Assembly (NCBI RefSeq): GCF_012911005.2
Contig: NZ_WTVS01000006.1
Coordinates: 56,462-120,461, forward strand
Source of the DNA: Aromatoleum toluolicum
GTDB lineage: Bacteria; Pseudomonadota; Gammaproteobacteria; Burkholderiales; Rhodocyclaceae
DNA: 64,000 nt
Direction of reading: 5' to 3'
The notes below the pieces were generated by a model, which was not told the origin of the DNA, ran no database searches, and saw only the letters and a program-made list of their open reading frames with translations. Made by a program: the position numbers and the translations under genes. Of the stretch, positions 1 to 8,925 are shown one piece after another; the stretch's first letter is position 1, and each line of letters begins with the position of its first letter.

Positions 1-257
1 GCAATTATCGCACGCCGGCATTACTCAATGTACGCTAACCAACACACTTCTTAGTAAGAACTTATCCGCAAATACCTTGCGAAAATTTTGTCATTCACCG
101 ACCATGACGTCCTGATCGATGAGAGGTCGAAATTGGCGCGACGTTTGGCAAACTGTAAGCGTCCGGTCTGCTCGGGCGGGCGCTTACGGCAAGCTGGAAG
201 GTATCGGACGAGTTCTGGGCTCGCGTGGAACCGTTGATTCCGACACGTGTACGCACT
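1..257. other. Unassigned left edge
   Basis: No convincing gene is visible here. Short open frames are of the kind expected by chance in GC-rich DNA. The first 110 bases are relatively AT-rich and the rest is GC-rich. The segment ends where the IS1380-type coding similarity breaks off near 258, so it may be DNA joined to the truncated element. Confidence 0.4.
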
Positions 258-524
258 GGCGTGGATCGTGCAGCGCTTTCGCCACCGCAGCCGACAGGCC
301 GATGCGCTGGTCCACCTGTCGCAGCAGCATCAGGCCTCCGTCCGAACTGAGCGCTCCGCCCTCGAAGTTGGCTTCAATCCGGCGCCGACCCAGGCGCCCA
401 AAGCTCAGTTCATTCGCGGTACACTTCGGCATCGGCGGAACTCCTCTACATACGGCTTCGACACCTGTATTAGAGCGCCTTCCGGCGGTTCCGCCGATAC
501 CTCCGATGAAATATCCGGGCTAGG
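258..524 (-). mobile_element. Truncated IS1380-family transposase, N-terminal fragment
   Basis: A minus-strand frame starting at 432 encodes about 58 residues typical of the N-terminus of IS1380-family DDE transposases, including the block FEGGALSSDGG followed by LMLLRQVDQRIG. The similarity stops after the HDPRQ motif near 258, where unrelated sequence begins, so some 400 residues are missing. Upstream, around 511-524, the sequence ATATCCGGGCTAGG looks like the terminal inverted repeat of this family, which would mark the outer end. I infer a remnant that can no longer transpose. The family call is from motif recognition. Confidence 0.65.
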
Positions 525-608
525 GGGCCGGGAGAAGGTGTGTTCACCGGGTGCTTACGGTAATTTTGGATGCGCGTCGACAATAGCCCCGAAAGTGGCC
601 CCGCGCGG

Positions 609-1790
609 TCAGCGAACGGGCTGACGCACCCACACAAGATAGCTACCGAAGCCAGCGAGCCCCCCCAAGGCCATCACCAGCGCCATCGGCACCACGGTAT
701 CGCCCAAGGAGTGGCCGACGAAGATGCCGGCCAGCGCCGCCAGCCCCATCTGCGAGAAGCCCATCAGCGAGGCCGCCGATCCGGTCATGTACGGATAGTT
801 CGCCAGCCCGATCGCCGCCGCGTTAGGCATCGTGAGACCGATCGCGGCGGCAGAGAACCACATCGGCACGATCACCGCCATCGGGCGATGCACGCCCGAG
901 AGCGCCAGCGCCAGCATCGCGACCCCGGCCACCGCGCTCAGCGCCGAGCCCCAGCGCAACAAGCGCTCCGACCCCAGCCGCCGAGACAGCCGGCCCGAGG
1001 TCGTCGAGCCGCACATGTAACCCGACACCATCACGCCGAACGCGAGGCCCATCTCCTGCGGCGAAAAACCGAACATGTTGATGAACACAAAGGGGGACGC
1101 CGAGATGAAGGCGAACAGCCCCGAATAGGCAAGCCCGTTGCACAGCAGCACGCCGCGGTAACGCCCGTCGCGCAACAGGGTCAGGAAATTGTGCGCCATG
1201 CGGGCAGGGTTCGTCGCCGCAGGATCGCGGTGATTGTTCGTCTCGGGGAGCACGAACCACAGCCCCAGCGCAAGCAGCGCCGAATAGCCGGTGAGGAACA
1301 CGAAGGTCGCGCGCCAGCCTGACCATACCGTCAACCAACCGCCGACTACGGGACCCAACAACGGCGCCAATGCCATCGCGGTACCGATGTAGGAAAGCAT
1401 GCGGGCGGCGTCGTGCGGGCCGTACACGTCACGCACCACCACCCGTCCGAGCACCGGCCCCGCGCAGGCTCCGAGCGCCTGCAGGAAGCGCGCCGCGATC
1501 AGCGTTTCGATCGAATTCGCGAGCGTACATGCGACCGAGGCCAGCACGTAAAGACCGACGCCGAAGAGCAGCACCGGCCGACGCCCGAAGCGGTCCGACA
1601 GCGGGCCGTAGGCGAGCTGGCCGGCGGCAAACCCGAACAGGAACACCGACAGCGTGAGCTGAGTGTTCGCAACATCGGCACCCAGGGCCTCGCCGATCGC
1701 CGGCAGCGCCGGCAGGTAGAAGCCCATCGACAAGGGCCCGAGGGCGACCAGCGCGGTGATCAGGATGGCAAGCGGCAGGCTGGCGGTCAT
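609..1790 (-). CDS. MFS drug-resistance exporter, Bcr/CflA type
   Basis: This 393-residue protein is full length for the Bcr/CflA subgroup of 12-helix major facilitator drug:H+ antiporters of the inner membrane. The first helix carries the family block LGPLSMGFYLPALP. The loop between helices 2 and 3 has the signature GPLSDRFGRRPVL, and the fourth/fifth helix region has VVRDVYG. Hydrophobic segments recur along the whole length. The ATG at 1790 has no clear ribosome-binding site, and a broken IS5-type transposase begins about 95 bases upstream, so the native promoter may be lost. It is probably unrelated to the aromatic pathway, though solvent or drug export is possible. Confidence 0.85.
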   Translation of the reverse strand: MTASLPLAILITALVALGPLSMGFYLPALPAIGEALGADVANTQLTLSVFLFGFAAGQLAYGPLSDRFGRRPVLLFGVGLYVLASVACTLANSIETLIAARFLQALGACAGPVLGRVVVRDVYGPHDAARMLSYIGTAMALAPLLGPVVGGWLTVWSGWRATFVFLTGYSALLALGLWFVLPETNNHRDPAATNPARMAHNFLTLLRDGRYRGVLLCNGLAYSGLFAFISASPFVFINMFGFSPQEMGLAFGVMVSGYMCGSTTSGRLSRRLGSERLLRWGSALSAVAGVAMLALALSGVHRPMAVIVPMWFSAAAIGLTMPNAAAIGLANYPYMTGSAASLMGFSQMGLAALAGIFVGHSLGDTVVPMALVMALGGLAGFGSYLVWVRQPVR

Positions 1791-1885
1791 CGGTAGATAA
1801 ACGAATATGGGGCGCCTCGAAAAACCTCGGCCCGCCCGCCCTTCGTAAAATTACATCGTCCTGAAACCTGCCGCAGCCCTGTCCG

Positions 1886-2686
1886 ATGAAATCGCGAAGC
1901 GCCATCAAGACTGACCTGTTCGCTGACGAACACCACCGCAAGAAGAACGACTCGCTGGGCGATCCGCTGGCCGAGATCAAGTCGTACATCGACTTCGCAG
2001 CGCTCGCGGCTGAGATTGATCGCGTCGCGCCGCGCCCGATCAGCGCGCAGGGCGGGCGTCCGCCGTACCCGATCGAGACGATGGTGCGTATCCTCGTGTT
2101 GAAGCGCCTGTACAACCTGTCCGTTGAGCAGATGGAGTACCATTAGCTCGACCGCATGCCCGCCGACTGAAAGCCGGCGAATCGGCGCCAGAAGGACACC
2201 GCCGCCACGTGGACCAAGAAGCACGACAAGAGCCACTTCGGCTACAAGCTCTCGATCAACGTCGACAAGAAGTACAAGATCATCCGCGAGATCGAGACCG
2301 CCAGCACGCACGACAGCCAGCACTTTGACAACGTCTTCGACACGAGCAACACGAGCCGCGCTGTCTATGCCGACCAGGGCTACCCGTCGGAGGGACGTGA
2401 CCCCTGGCTGAAAGATAACGGCTTCCGAAACCAGATCCAGACGAAGGGCAAGCGCAACAAGACGTTGTCCGAATGCCAGCAGCGGCGCAACAAACGCATC
2501 GCCAAGACGCGTGCACGGGTCGAGCATGTGTTCGGAGCGCTCGAACAGATGAGCGGCAAACTGCTGCGCACCATCGGCCAGGCGCAAGCAAATTTTGCGA
2601 TGACGATGATGGCGGCCTGCTACAACTTGAAGCGGCTGGTCTATTTCCTGGAGGCCGGAATCGAGGCTTTCAGACGCCCTAAATGA
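1886..2686 (+). pseudogene. IS5-family transposase, broken by stops and an internal deletion
   Basis: One plus-strand frame encodes recognisable pieces of an IS5-family DDE transposase. The N-terminal domain contains RPPYPIETMVRILVLKRLYNLS. After this come an in-frame TAG at 2144 and a TGA at 2168. The C-terminal half follows in the same frame, with TKKHDKSHFGYKLSINVDKKY and later ARVEHVFGALEQM. Between the halves the middle of the domain (roughly 60 residues, including an expected DDE aspartate region) is missing: the sequence jumps from LDRM to the segment normally written QMPADWKPA. The second stop replaces that Trp codon. The gene is therefore dead. Confidence 0.85.
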
Positions 2687-2837
2687 GCCGAATTGCCGAT
2701 GCCCGATGCGATTCGAGGCAAAAGCAGGGCGACACCGCCGGTAAACGAGTTGATTTGCCAGAGAAATTTCACCGAATTCGGTCGCAATCATGGTTACACG
2801 GCGGGATTCATTGAAAACCTCGGGTTACTCGAGCCCC

Positions 2838-3629
2838 CTACTCAAAGCGCGGCGAGCGTTTTTCGAGGAATGCCGCGACAGCCTCCTCATGCTCGGAAGT
2901 CTTGTGCGCTAGTGCTTGGTAGGTTGCTGAAAGCTCCAATAGGGACTCCAAGCGCACGTACTGCCCCTCCCGCAGAAGTCGTTTCGTCATACGTAGTGCA
3001 GGGCCAGGATTGCAAACAATACGCTGGGCCAACTTGTTAGCCACATCCAGCAACTCCTCACCAGGCACTACACGAGACACCAGACCGCACTCGAGAGCCT
3101 CTTGCGCGGAAATTGGATCGCCCGTAAAGGACATTTCCGCCGCCCGCGATTGACCTACTACACGCGGCAGTAACCAAGCCCCCCCATCGCCCGGAACAAT
3201 CCCGAGCTTCACAAAGGACTCCGCGAAATATGCTGACGTAGCGGCGATCCGGATATCGCACATGCATGCTAGGTCGCATCCTGCGCCGATCGCCCCTCCA
3301 TTTACTGCCGCAATCACGGGCACCTCAAGATTGTAGAGTGCCAGCGGGAGCCGCTGAATTCCCCGCCGATATTCGTCGCTGATCGTGATCGGATCCACTT
3401 TCTCCTTCGAATAGCGCTGCATGTCCTTCAAATTTCCGCCCGCGCAAAACATCGTTCCCGCACCAGTAAGGATGACGGCACGAACCGTCGGATCACGGGC
3501 GATTCGGGAACATGCATCGACGAAGTCTTCGACGGCGGAATTGCCTGTCAGCACATTCCGGAGTTCGGGCTGATTCATGGTCATCGTGATCACGGGCCCG
3601 TTCTTATCGACCAGCAGGAAACTACCCAT
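2838..3629 (-). CDS. Enoyl-CoA hydratase/isomerase (crotonase superfamily)
   Basis: This 263-residue crotonase-fold protein should hydrate a 2-enoyl-CoA in beta-oxidation. The oxyanion-hole blocks are visible as FCAGGNLKDM and NGGAIGAGCDLACMCDIR, followed by KLGIVPGDGG. The usual first catalytic glutamate after GGG/GAG is Asp here (GCDLA) and the second position is occupied by Val/Lys (FVKLG), so hydratase chemistry is not certain and an isomerase or other crotonase activity is possible. I take the ATG at 3629, preceded by GAGAGACG, rather than the longer open frame. It is the last gene of a minus-strand group with two acyl-CoA dehydrogenases and a CoA-transferase, which suggests degradation of a (methyl-branched) acyl-CoA from ring cleavage. 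Confidence 0.75.
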   Translation of the reverse strand: MGSFLLVDKNGPVITMTMNQPELRNVLTGNSAVEDFVDACSRIARDPTVRAVILTGAGTMFCAGGNLKDMQRYSKEKVDPITISDEYRRGIQRLPLALYNLEVPVIAAVNGGAIGAGCDLACMCDIRIAATSAYFAESFVKLGIVPGDGGAWLLPRVVGQSRAAEMSFTGDPISAQEALECGLVSRVVPGEELLDVANKLAQRIVCNPGPALRMTKRLLREGQYVRLESLLELSATYQALAHKTSEHEEAVAAFLEKRSPRFE

Positions 3630-3664
3630 TATTCGTCTCTCAATATCAAATTGGATTGGACAGA

Positions 3665-4675
3665 TCAACCGGCAAGGCTCCGACGTACGAAATCCAGAGT
3701 TCGTGACGCACCGGTGGCAAGGAGTTCGCGCCCGACGACCTTTGACCAATATACCTCCGTGCCATACGCGAGGCGCCACTCGTGCATCCGGCGTGTGAAA
3801 AGTTGCAAATCATATTCCTCTGTAAACCCCATTGCGCCGTGGACGGAATGCGCAATTGACGACACTGTGCCGACCACCTCGCTGGTACGTTGCTTTGCCA
3901 CAGCGGCAGCCATCAATTTTGGACTTATCCCGTCGGCACTGAAACCGATCTGGGCCGACATTCGGGCCGCAAAAACCTGCTCTGCCATGACACTGATCTG
4001 CTGCTGGATGATTTGAAGCTTTGCGATCGGCCTGCCGAATTGCACTCGATCATTGGCATACCCTATCGTCATTTGCAGAATCCGCGCCATGGATCCGGCG
4101 AGCATTGCAGAGATCAGACACGCTCCATATGCCCGCCAGTTGGATCCAGGAAGTTCGTTGCCAGAAATCGGCTGTTTCGCCCATCGCATTCGGGCATTGA
4201 CGCTCCCGCACCCCCCGGCAATGTGCCTTTGGGCACCGGTCGCAGGCAATAGCTGCGCCCGATCGCCGAAATCCACCAAGACCCAGTCAGCCACTTCACC
4301 AAACGGCACGTAATTCGATATGATTGTTCCGTCCGGAGTCACCGCGACGTCTCCAGCAATCGTTATAGACCCCTCTGGAAGCTCGGCGTTGGTCTCGGAC
4401 ATGATTCCTCGGACCAATATGGTCTGTATTAACGGTAGCGGCAAGGCATGGCGACCAGCAACAAAGGCGATCGGATAGACATCGGACAGACTCAATCCTG
4501 CCCCCCCCATCGCTTCAGCCACCAAGGCGTCGGTAAAGCCGGACTCCTGTAATGCCCCCCAAAGTGCGGCACGTTCCTTCGTGCCGCCCTCTCCCCTCTC
4601 GATACGGCGCACATGATTCGGCGTACAGCAATGAGCGAGCAGTTGCTCTATCGCGTCGGATATGATTTCTTGCAT
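3665..4675 (-). CDS. Acyl-CoA dehydrogenase-like protein, short subunit
   Basis: This 336-residue member of the acyl-CoA dehydrogenase family is shorter than the usual 380 or so. The N-terminal helical part is recognisable (ALQESGFTDALVAEAMGGAGLS), but the FAD-binding beta domain is weakly conserved. The C-terminal domain has ANDRVQFGRPIAKLQIIQQQ and HSVHGAMGFTEEYDLQLFTRR. No EG-type catalytic glutamate is evident near the C-terminus. It lies 12 bases downstream of a full-length acyl-CoA dehydrogenase gene. Such long/short pairs commonly form heteromeric dehydrogenases in CoA-ester pathways (for example steroid side-chain FadE pairs), so I infer that it is the partner subunit. The substrate is unknown. 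Confidence 0.75.
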   Translation of the reverse strand: MQEIISDAIEQLLAHCCTPNHVRRIERGEGGTKERAALWGALQESGFTDALVAEAMGGAGLSLSDVYPIAFVAGRHALPLPLIQTILVRGIMSETNAELPEGSITIAGDVAVTPDGTIISNYVPFGEVADWVLVDFGDRAQLLPATGAQRHIAGGCGSVNARMRWAKQPISGNELPGSNWRAYGACLISAMLAGSMARILQMTIGYANDRVQFGRPIAKLQIIQQQISVMAEQVFAARMSAQIGFSADGISPKLMAAAVAKQRTSEVVGTVSSIAHSVHGAMGFTEEYDLQLFTRRMHEWRLAYGTEVYWSKVVGRELLATGASRTLDFVRRSLAG

Positions 4676-4687
4676 GACCGCTGTCCT

Positions 4688-5839
4688 CTACCGAAGTCCG
4701 AGCCCACGGGCGATCATTCCACGCAGGATTTCCCGCGTGCCGCCTCGCAGAGAGAATGAAGGAGAAATTTGTGTCACGTATGCCAGGGTTTTCAACAAGA
4801 CGGATGGCACCGGACGATCCGGATCGCCCCCCAGGCTGTCAGCAATCAGCAGCGGCATCTGCTGCTCGAATTCCGTTCCCAAGTCCTTGACTAGCGCGGC
4901 CTCAATCACCGGACTCTCACCCCGCGCTAGTTTTTCCGTGACCGAAATGGCCATCGCACGCAGCACGCATAGTTGGCTCGCCATGCGCCCGAGTAACGCG
5001 ACACGCCCATCATCGACACGCGTATCACGACAGAGGAAAGCAAGCCACTCGTCAAAGAGAACCAGCGTGGAATAAATGCGCTCGGGCCCACTGCGTTCGA
5101 ACGCAAGTTCCGCCGTCACTTGCTCCCAACCGGACCCCTCTGCACCGATCAGCGCATCGTGACCTAGCATCACGTCGTCGAAAAAGACTTCACAGAAATG
5201 AGCATCCCCCGTGATATCGTGAATCGGCCGCACAGTCACGCCCTGCAAAGAGAGATCAACGATCATCTGGGACAAGCCCTTGTTCCGATCCGCCGGTTCC
5301 CCCGATGTGCGCACAAGTGCAATCATGTAGTGGGAACGGTAAGCGTTTGTCGTCCAGATCTTGCGTCCGTTCAGCTTCCAGCCGCTATCCGTCCTCACCG
5401 CCCGAGTTGTCACGCTGGCGAGATCCGAACCCGAGTTAGGCTCACTCATACCGATGCAAAAAAAAGCTTCCGCGCGGCAGATCCTAGGCAGATAGTATTT
5501 CTTCTGCGCTTCGGACCCATATTTATGGATCAAGGGGCCGCTCTGGCGGTCGGCAATCCAGTGAGCGGTGACGGGAGCCCCTGCAGAGAGCAGCTCCTCC
5601 ACGACGACAAAGCGCGCGAACGAACTTCGTCCGCCGCCGCCGTATTCCTTCGGCAGAGTCAAACCGAGCCACCCTTTCGCGGCAAGCCGGCGACTAAAGT
5701 CGGCGTCGTAGCCCATCCAGGACCGGGCACGGACATCGGCGGGCACCCCTTCGAGGGCTTCGTCAAGAAATGCACGCACCGAGACTCGCAGACCCTCGTC
5801 CTCGGCGGGGATGGATGTAAGCTCAAGCGACTCGATCAT
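4688..5839 (-). CDS. Acyl-CoA dehydrogenase
   Basis: This 383-residue flavin-dependent acyl-CoA dehydrogenase oxidises an acyl-CoA to the 2-enoyl-CoA and passes electrons to electron-transfer flavoprotein. Visible landmarks are LGLTLPKEYGGGGRS in the N-terminal helical domain, CIGMSEPNSGSDLASVTTRA (the flavin-domain signature), WKLNGRKIWTTNA, and a C-terminal GGTREILRGMIARGLGL. Its ATG overlaps the stop of the upstream CoA-transferase gene by four bases (ATGA), and the short dehydrogenase gene follows after 12 bases, so the three are surely co-transcribed. Arg/Gly-rich ends and position suggest a branched or dicarboxylic substrate, but this is inference. Confidence 0.85.
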   Translation of the reverse strand: MIESLELTSIPAEDEGLRVSVRAFLDEALEGVPADVRARSWMGYDADFSRRLAAKGWLGLTLPKEYGGGGRSSFARFVVVEELLSAGAPVTAHWIADRQSGPLIHKYGSEAQKKYYLPRICRAEAFFCIGMSEPNSGSDLASVTTRAVRTDSGWKLNGRKIWTTNAYRSHYMIALVRTSGEPADRNKGLSQMIVDLSLQGVTVRPIHDITGDAHFCEVFFDDVMLGHDALIGAEGSGWEQVTAELAFERSGPERIYSTLVLFDEWLAFLCRDTRVDDGRVALLGRMASQLCVLRAMAISVTEKLARGESPVIEAALVKDLGTEFEQQMPLLIADSLGGDPDRPVPSVLLKTLAYVTQISPSFSLRGGTREILRGMIARGLGLR

Positions 5840-7149
5840 GAATTCTCCATCGTTCTATTGAATGTCTCGCCGCGCCGTAGCGCGGCTCGGAAATCCGGAT
5901 GTGCCACGGCACTGAGCTCTAGTGCCCGCTGCGCAGGCGATTTATTTCGCAGTCGAGCAACCCCATACTCGGTCACCACGTAATCAATGTCTTGCGCACC
6001 GATTGTCGTGGGGACTCCCCGACCGAACGTAGTGACAATGTTGCTGACCGCCCCCCCTTTGGTTGCTGCACGGAGTGCGATGATGCTCATACCGCCCTTC
6101 GCTGCTGATGCGCCCCTTGCAAAGTCGGGCAATCCTCCGGGCGTTGAGATCACGCGACCACCGATCTGCTCAGCGTTGGCACTGCCATTTATATCGACCT
6201 GCAAAACGCTGTTGATCGCAACGAGCCCATCAATGGCCGCGAGGACATCAAGTGCGTGTGTAAACGAGCAGGGATGAAATTCGACCAACGGGTTATGGTC
6301 GAGAAAACCATAGAAGGATCGGGTACCTGCAGCCATCGTTGTGACCGTCTTACCCGGCAACACCTTCTTCGTCGCGTTAGTCACGACACCGCGCTCGATC
6401 AGCGGCCGAACGCCATCGGTGATGATGCCGCTATGGATCCCCAAATCGTATAGGTGGCTCAGTTCGGTGAACACCAGATCCGGCAAGGCTCCGATGCCAG
6501 CCTGCAACACGGCTCCAGACGAGATGAGACCTGCTATATTTCCTGCGATTGTCCGGTCAACATCGTCAGTTTCGTCCGTGTCGGCAGCGCGCACGACCTG
6601 TGGGCCGCGATTTGCATTAACGACGAAATCGACCTCCTCGGGCAGCAACGCCGTGTCTCCGCAGGTAAATGGCATCTGCGGGTTCACTTCCGCAACGACG
6701 ATTGGATCCTGAGCAAGGACCGCCCGCATATAGTCGACCGACACCCCGAGAGACATTCTCCCATTTTCGTCGGGCGTAGAGACCTGTAGTAGCAGGAGAT
6801 CGGCCCTGATCTCACCGCTGATGAAAAGGGTCGGAATTTCGGACAGCGTGCAGCGCCGAAAAGAAGCGCGGCCTGAATTGATCGGCTCACGCAATCCCTT
6901 TCCCGGAAACAGCGCCTGGATCGAAAGATGCTTGGCTGCCTCTATGCCAGCATAGGGCGCTTCGCCCATCGGCATGAGCCCATACACGGTCGCCCCACGG
7001 AACACCTCGGCTGCCTCACTCAGTTGCTGAGTCAAGCGCGGAGGCTCGGCACACGCGGAGTGGAGCACTATGCGTGGCGCATCTGGCAAAGCCGAACGTA
7101 GGTCTTGGAGGTGCGACAGTTGGAGTCTCTTGCCGCGCGGAGTAGTCAT
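5836..7149 (-). CDS. Acyl-CoA hydrolase/transferase, 4-hydroxybutyrate CoA-transferase type
   Basis: This 437-residue protein has the two-domain organisation of the acetyl-CoA hydrolase/transferase family (class I, AbfT/Cat-like). Landmarks are GNIAGLISSGAVLQAGIGALPDLV in the C-terminal lobe, NSVLQVDINGSANAEQIGGR, GGLPDFARGASAAKGG, and DYVVTEYGVARLRNKS. It would move CoA between a carboxylate and an acyl-CoA, or hydrolyse an acyl-CoA. It is the first gene of the group running down to 2838, and the next gene overlaps it by four bases. The likely role is activating or releasing an acid in the lower part of the (methyl)benzoyl-CoA pathway; the donor and acceptor are unknown. Confidence 0.8.
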   Translation of the reverse strand: MTTPRGKRLQLSHLQDLRSALPDAPRIVLHSACAEPPRLTQQLSEAAEVFRGATVYGLMPMGEAPYAGIEAAKHLSIQALFPGKGLREPINSGRASFRRCTLSEIPTLFISGEIRADLLLLQVSTPDENGRMSLGVSVDYMRAVLAQDPIVVAEVNPQMPFTCGDTALLPEEVDFVVNANRGPQVVRAADTDETDDVDRTIAGNIAGLISSGAVLQAGIGALPDLVFTELSHLYDLGIHSGIITDGVRPLIERGVVTNATKKVLPGKTVTTMAAGTRSFYGFLDHNPLVEFHPCSFTHALDVLAAIDGLVAINSVLQVDINGSANAEQIGGRVISTPGGLPDFARGASAAKGGMSIIALRAATKGGAVSNIVTTFGRGVPTTIGAQDIDYVVTEYGVARLRNKSPAQRALELSAVAHPDFRAALRRGETFNRTMENS

Positions 7150-7184
7150 TACTTCTTGTCTCCCTCTTACGTTCAGAATCCTTT

Positions 7185-7585
7185 GCCAGACTTCTTACCC
7201 CAACCGCCCCGCGTACATCTCCTTGCCGATCGGTTGGGCTTGGCCGAAGTAAGACCGGTTTCGTTGCATTCATTCGCGCCAAGTAGGAAACATCAATTTC
7301 TTCTGAATCCCAATGGCATATTTGACACCCTAGTCCCCTGACCACGTCGAGATCGACATCGTCGGCCGATGCATGCGCCTCCTTCTCTCAGAGACTCGAG
7401 GCCTCGCGGATCAGATCACGAAATATGCGATTCACGATGAAACCGGATATTTCCTTGCTCAGGATCACCCGGTACTTTCCCGAGCGCAATGCAGAACTTC
7501 ACTAAGCGTTTAACTGCATCAGAAATCGCCGAATGAAAGACAACTCCATCAATTCGATAACCGATGCCGGGGCTTGAGAAACGCA
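7185..7585 (-). pseudogene. Decayed 3-hydroxyacyl-CoA dehydrogenase, C-terminal part
   Basis: Read on the minus strand in shifting frames, this stretch matches the last 140 or so residues of the intact 3-hydroxyacyl-CoA dehydrogenase at 16073-16936. Matching pieces include ASVIELMEL (intact: ALVMELVEV), KFCIALGKVP (FCRSIGKTP), ISGFIVNRIFRDLIREA (IPGFIVNRIFRALTREA), IDVSYLARM (identical), SAKPNR (identical) and GWGKKSGKGF (EWGKKSGKGF). Several frameshifts and a stop separate them, and the N-terminal Rossmann half is absent. It is flanked by intact beta-oxidation genes on both sides, so this operon once held its own hydroxyacyl-CoA dehydrogenase. No other gene is visible between 7150 and 7630. 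Confidence 0.8.
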
Positions 7586-7630
7586 AATTAATTTATCCCA
7601 GCAGACGGACCATTGTTGTTTCCTCGCTCT

Positions 7631-8767
7631 TTATCCCGTTAGGGCACGTGCAATGACCAATCGCTGCATGTCTCCAGTGCCCTCGTATATCTGACAAACT
7701 CGAACATCCCGGTAGATCCGCTCGAGTGGAAAATCAGCCAGGTAGCCGTATCCTCCCAAGGTCTGGATCGCATCCGAGCAGACCCGCTCAGCCGTTTCGC
7801 TCGCGAGCACCTTCGCCATCGATGCTTCTTTGACGCAGGGTAATCCGGCGTCACGCATGGCCGCGACGTGTAGCACCAACTGCTCAGCCGCTTCGAGCCG
7901 CGTGGCCATATCGGCGAGGCGGAATGCAACTGCCTGATGCTCGATGAGGAGTTTGCCGAATTGCCGGCGTTCCTTGGCATAACCCAAGGCGTGCTCAAAC
8001 GCCGCACGCCCCATACCCACCGACTGGGCCGCGATGCCAAGACGCCCGCCGTCAAGGTGGGAGAACGCAACTCGCAGCCCTTCGCCTTCTCTGCCCAAGA
8101 GGCTATCGGCCGAAACCCACATGTCATCGAATGTGAGGGAGCATGTATCGGACGAGCGCTGGCCCATCTTTTCCTCAACGCGGGTCACGGTCCACCCCGG
8201 GGTATTGGTGGGCACAACGAAGGCAGAAATTCCCTTCTTGCCGGCGGTTGGGTCGGTAACAGCGAAGACAATGCCCACGCTCGCATTCCGCCCCGAGGTG
8301 ATGAATTGCTTGGTACCCGAGATGACATACCCCGAACGGCCATCCTTGCGCGCTAGCGTCTTCATGGAGGCCGGGTCGGATCCTGCTTCTGGCTCCGTCA
8401 GGCAGAAACAGCCAATCATCTCCCCACGCGCCATAGGACGAAGGAAGCGGTTCTTCTGCTCGTCCGTACCATAGGTGAGCACCGGCAGGCAGCATACCGA
8501 TGTGTGTTCGCCCATGATGGTCGAAATCGGACCGTCGCCGGCAGCAATTTCCATGATTGCCGCCACATAAGAGACATAATCGGTTTCCGCACCGTCCCAC
8601 TCCCGTGGCACCACCATGCCCATGAAGCCCAATGTTCCTAACTCGGCGAGTTCCTCAGCAGGAAAACGGCAATTACGGTCGCGCATAGCCGCAGTGGGCG
8701 CCAAGCGGTCGCGCGCTATTTTTCGAGCTGTTTCACGGATGAACGATTGCTCCTCGTTGAGAATCAT
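7631..8767 (-). CDS. Acyl-CoA dehydrogenase
   Basis: This 378-residue acyl-CoA dehydrogenase is full length. Landmarks are MGMVVPREWDGAETDYVSY, CFCLTEPEAGSDPASMKT (flavin-domain signature), GYVISGTKQFITSG, KERRQFGKLLIEHQAVAFRLADM, CSDAIQTLGGYGYLADF, and the catalytic-glutamate region IYEGTGDMQRLVIARAL. It should oxidise an acyl-CoA (glutaryl- or pimelyl-type substrates are possible in this pathway) and feed electrons to ETF. The ATG at 8767 follows GGAGGTG at good spacing, and a longer reading upstream lacks this. It lies 158 bases downstream of korB, in the same direction, and is followed by the decayed hydroxyacyl-CoA dehydrogenase. Confidence 0.88.
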   Translation of the reverse strand: MILNEEQSFIRETARKIARDRLAPTAAMRDRNCRFPAEELAELGTLGFMGMVVPREWDGAETDYVSYVAAIMEIAAGDGPISTIMGEHTSVCCLPVLTYGTDEQKNRFLRPMARGEMIGCFCLTEPEAGSDPASMKTLARKDGRSGYVISGTKQFITSGRNASVGIVFAVTDPTAGKKGISAFVVPTNTPGWTVTRVEEKMGQRSSDTCSLTFDDMWVSADSLLGREGEGLRVAFSHLDGGRLGIAAQSVGMGRAAFEHALGYAKERRQFGKLLIEHQAVAFRLADMATRLEAAEQLVLHVAAMRDAGLPCVKEASMAKVLASETAERVCSDAIQTLGGYGYLADFPLERIYRDVRVCQIYEGTGDMQRLVIARALTG

Positions 8768-8925
8768 TTCAACACCTCCACCGTTGCGCCAGTCGGTTCG
8801 CCCCGGATACATAGCGAAGTCACCGCTCGCCAAAATTCATATTGTCCAAGGGCCACGGGGGTCTCGCAATCATCGGTCTCATATACTGTCAGGATCGCCC
8901 TCTACCTTCGTCTAGCTTGAACTCG

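Noticed and set aside
1813..2835. GAAAA-CCTCGG sequences at both sides of the IS5-type pseudogene as possible terminal repeats
   Set aside because: They are in direct, not inverted, orientation, and further bases do not match, so they do not define element ends.
6180..6240. Gln in NSVLQVDING of the CoA-transferase as loss of a catalytic Glu
   Set aside because: As I recall, many 4-hydroxybutyrate CoA-transferase homologues also have Gln at this place, so it is not evidence of inactivity.
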